A DNA stretch of 64,000 nucleotides from Litoditis marina (Eukaryota > Nematoda > Chromadorea > Rhabditida > Rhabditidae). The notes under the pieces are model-generated. The model saw nothing but the letters and a program-made list of their open reading frames with translations, was not told where the DNA came from and did not search any database. Each line of letters starts with the position of its first letter. Within the stretch, counting starts at the first letter, position 1. The position numbers were made by a program, and so were the translations under genes. The DNA lies in assembly GCA_964036275.1 (NCBI GenBank), contig OZ038433.1, positions 26,457,485 to 26,521,484 on the forward strand, given 5' to 3'. This document shows positions 61,201 to 64,000 of the stretch, piece by piece.

Positions 61201-61328
61201 TTTCTGTAACTTGCGCCGGATCACTCTAGGATCGTCTAACTCACCTCGGTTACAACCACTATCTCCCTGCTAGAACAGCGGTGGTTCGGGTATGATACAG
61301 GGAAATGTCGGGGTAAAATGGATGAAGT

Positions 61329-62039
61329 ATTCATGAAAAAGTGGGGGCCCAACGACTGTGAGATTTGTCTTCTGCTGTGCGCCCCTTAGACAACTACTCT
61401 CAAATGGAGCAGCTACTGCTACAAAAACCGAAAAATACTCATGTATAACTGTTAATTACAAACATACAAAAGTCGTAAAATATTTTTTCAAACCTGTAAA
61501 CTAGAATCTGTAAATAACCGAAAAATACTAATATACTCAAGTATAACTGTTCATTACAAACATACAAAAGTCGTAAAATATTTTCTCAAACCTGTGAACT
61601 AGAATCTACAAGTCACAGCTGCGAAAGAGAGAACAACTGTTGAATAATATGCCGAACGTTATAGCACCTAGAATTGAAGTAATGATCAAAAACACCAACC
61701 ATTGTGCACAAAACCAGGAACTCTATAGTTGACTACGTTGAGTTAACATCTGTGATTTGTAGATTCTGGTTTACAGGTTTGAGAAAATATTTTACGACTT
61801 TTGTATGTTTGTAATGAACAGTTATACTTGAGTATATTAGTATTTTTCGGTTATTTACAGATTCTAGTTTACAGGTTTGAAAAAATATTTTACGACTTTT
61901 GTATGTTTGTAATTAACAGTTATACATGAGTATTTTTCGGTTTTTGTAGCAGTAGCTGCTCCATTTGAGAGTAGTTGTCTAAGGGGCGCACAGCAGAAGA
62001 CAAATCTCACAGTCGTTGGGCCCCCACTTTTTCATGAAT
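61329..62039. mobile_element. 711-bp inverted repeat with 290-bp arms
   Basis: Left arm 61329-61618 and right arm 61750-62039 are near-perfect reverse complements starting flush with ATTCATGAA. Both contain AAAGTGGGGGCCCAACGAC, GTGCGCCCCTTAGACAAC and a duplicated internal ~100-bp unit (CATACAAAAGTCGTAAAATA). A ~130-bp loop separates them. No coding frame was found. Confidence 0.9.
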
Positions 62040-62139
62040 TTTTCTCTTTTTGTTTACATGCCGTAGGTATGTAGAGAAGTGGTTTGATCTGTACGGTGCA
62101 GATAAAATTGTTTCCTTAATGAACCACTTGCTGAGTATT

Positions 62140-62870
62140 ACTATCATTTGAGAAAAATATGACGTCAACATTGCAGTTCTAAAAACTTACTTCCTGCCCT
62201 CTGCCCTTCATAATCCCAGAATACGTCATGTTGGAATGAAGTTTCATCGTAAATTGACCATTTTTAAGAAACTTTTAGCATTCGAAAACATATTTCACGT
62301 CATTTTTTTGAGAGTTGACGTCATCTGGCCTTCTGATTTCAAGAATAAGTCATATTTACATAACGTTTTGTCGTTAATTGACCCTTTCTAAGATATTACC
62401 ATAGTTTAAAAATATATGTGACGTCAACTTTGCACTTTTGAAAATCGACGTCATCTGGTCTCCAGAATCCCAGAATAAATCACTCTCAGATTGAGTTTCA
62501 CCGTTAATCGACCCTTTCTAAGATATTACCATCGTTTAAAAATATATGTGACGTCAACTTTGCACTTTTCAAAATCGACGTCATCTGGTCTCCAGAATCC
62601 CAGAATACATCACTCGCAGATTGAGTTTCACCGTTAATTGACCCTTTCTAAGATATTACCATCGTTTAAAAATATATGTGACGTCAACTTTGCACTTTTC
62701 AAAATCGACGTCATCTGGTCTCCAGAATCCCAGAATACATCACTCTCAGATTGAGTTTCACCGTTAATTGACCCTTTCTAAGATATTACCATCGTTTAAA
62801 AATATATGTGACGTCAACTTTGCACTTTTCAAAAATGACGTCATCCGGTCTCCAGAATCCTGAAGGACGT
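62140..62870. repeat. 130-bp tandem array carrying TGACGTCA palindromes
   Basis: ACCCTTTCTAAGATATTACC recurs at 62381, 62511, 62641 and 62771, an exact 130-bp period. Every unit has ATGTGACGTCAACTTTGCAC and CGACGTCATC(T/C)GGTC. Diverged units with TGACGTCA-like sites extend back to about 62150. Confidence 0.92.
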
Positions 62871-63184
62871 CAGGAATAGAATACTTCATACTCAAATAAA
62901 AGTCACGATGGCATCATATTTCAATTTTCGAGCAAATCGGTAAATGTTACTCTAAGTTACAATACAGTTTGAGTTGTCGACCGGACAGAGAGAGTGAGAG
63001 AGCGTGCTAAATGGAGAGACGCAGACACGTTCCGAAAAATTTCTATAACTTTGAGTAAAACAGTTTTTTCTTGAATTAGCTATAGAAAACAAGAACATCA
63101 ATAAAAACTTTGTTTTGCGAATTTCAGCCTTTTTGAGGAGAAACTAAAAAAACGGAAGCTCGCATTAGCCGGACCAAAGACAAA

Positions 63185-63215
63185 TCTCGCACAGCGCTTC
63201 GCGCTGCGCGCGATA
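63185..63215. repeat. CGCAGCGCGAAGCGCTG palindrome
   Basis: A compact GC-rich palindrome CGCACAGCGCTTCGCGCTGCGCG in AT-rich surroundings. It could form a hairpin; there is no gene association beyond lying 200 bp past the 3' end of the next gene. Confidence 0.6.
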
Positions 63216-63364
63216 TAGTCGTTCCTTGAATATTTTCATTATGATTTCAGATAGATGGTCGGTGGTCGGTGCTCTGGTCCTATTGTTTTTCGAACAAGCA
63301 GATAGAAAAGAAATGTGTATTTTTCGTTTTGTCTCAATAAAGAATAAACCTATTTGAAATTTCA

Positions 63365-63370
63365 TTTATT
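63365..63370 (-). terminator. AATAAA polyadenylation signal
   Basis: TTTATT on + reads AATAAA on -, 41-46 nt after the stop at 63411. This is a normal distance for a nematode 3' UTR. Confidence 0.5.
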
Positions 63371-63410
63371 CAACAAATTCTATCGAGCAAACAAACAACT
63401 TTTCGATCGG

Positions 63411-63742
63411 TTACTTTTCAACGAACGTCGAAATGACTGACGGCTTCACCGAGTACCAATCAGCAGCCATTCTGAAAACAAAACCATGATTTTCATACAG
63501 ATCTTAGCGCTAGGTGAAAATTGCTTATATCACTCGCATTAATGACAAAAACGTTTAACTTGGGCTACTGCAGTTCATAGTCTACAGAAATGATGAAATA
63601 AGAGGAAGATCTGATCTTTCCTGTATACATTCTACGGCATATTCAATGAGTTGTATGTCCAATATTCACCCTTCGTCAGTTTTTGATATAATGTGAAGCC
63701 AGCTGACAGACAACGATAGAATTGAGTGATGCAGCTCAAAAT
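63411..63742 (-). CDS. Last two exons of an unrecognised gene
   Basis: Exons 63670-63742 and 63411-63471 join in phase 2 (donor GTGAAT, acceptor TTTTCAG). They read FELHHSILSLSVSWLHIISK TDEG, then MAADWYSVKPSVISTFVEK and a TAA. The minus-strand poly(A) signal AATAAA lies at 63365-63370, about 40 nt past the stop. The tail looks like an amphipathic helical C-terminus, and no family was recognised. Upstream exons must lie beyond the right edge or past the inverted repeat at 63832-64000. Confidence 0.5.
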
Positions 63743-63831
63743 CTAGAGAGCAAAAAACGTGCAAATCAAATTAGTATGATTATCCCTTCCCAAAGTACCC
63801 CACTTACAATTATATTCACCAAATATTAGTA

Positions 63832-64000
63832 AGTGCTTGAAATAATCTGAAGACTGAAGCAGACTGACCCCAAACATAGCAAAAATCTATCCTGCTTAGC
63901 CAGCTGCAGCACATGTTATGCAAAAGAGAATGGAAAGAGAGAGTTATAGGTTTCCAATATTTTTCCAATATTTCCTATTCGAATTAGGTTTAGCCACGTT
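63832..64000 (-). repeat. Inverted copy of the 60.98-61.14 kb repeat
   Basis: The right edge, read on the minus strand, starts AACGTGGCTAAACCTAATTC and runs through ATAACTCTCTCTT, CATAACATGTGCTGCAGCTG and TTCAAGCACTTAC. It matches + 60983-61135 in the same order. The pair is about 2.8 kb apart in opposite orientation, flanking the two large repeats between. Confidence 0.8.

Overview
This is a eukaryotic window, almost certainly from a rhabditid nematode of Caenorhabditis type. The evidence is the splice signals (TTTCAG acceptors, GTAAGT/GTGAGT/GTTAGT donors), many short exons, a nematode-style supplementary nuclear receptor, a short one-zinc-finger rabenosyn, and dense small hairpin transposons. 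No prokaryotic operon, rRNA, CRISPR or intact tRNA was seen. Gene models were built by hand from ORFs, splice signals and phase agreement between exons; none was checked against a database or transcripts.

The window has two halves. Positions 1 to about 37.3 kb are gene-poor and rich in (GA)n/(CT)n arrays, palindromic MITE-like elements and a tRNA-derived repeat. Only two well-supported genes lie there. Both are tiny helix-loop-helix (HLH) genes without a basic DNA-binding region, so they look Id-like: one on + (7672-8877, 90 aa) and one on - (24688-26533, 109 aa). A possible small secreted protein lies at 3629-4039 (-), and a probable exon of an off-window gene sits at the left edge (24-66, -).

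Positions 37.3 to 58.5 kb are gene-dense and all on the minus strand: a rabenosyn-5 orthologue (rabs-5; 37312-44486, 13 exons, all phases agree), a large nuclear hormone receptor (45251-56840, about 21 exons, one unresolved junction), and the 3' end of an unrecognised gene (57616-58454). The last two exons of another unrecognised gene are at 63411-63742. Between these 3' ends, 59.4-62.9 kb is nearly all structured repeat: a ~169-bp tandem array with a nested GGTTGC hairpin element, a 711-bp inverted repeat with 290-bp arms, and a 130-bp tandem array carrying TGACGTCA palindromes.

Biologically, RABS-5 would act in Rab5-dependent early-endosome fusion and recycling. The receptor would be a ligand- or co-factor-regulated transcription factor. 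The HLH pair would act by dimerising with other HLH proteins, not by binding DNA. Nothing in the sequence links the HLH genes functionally to the endosome or receptor genes.
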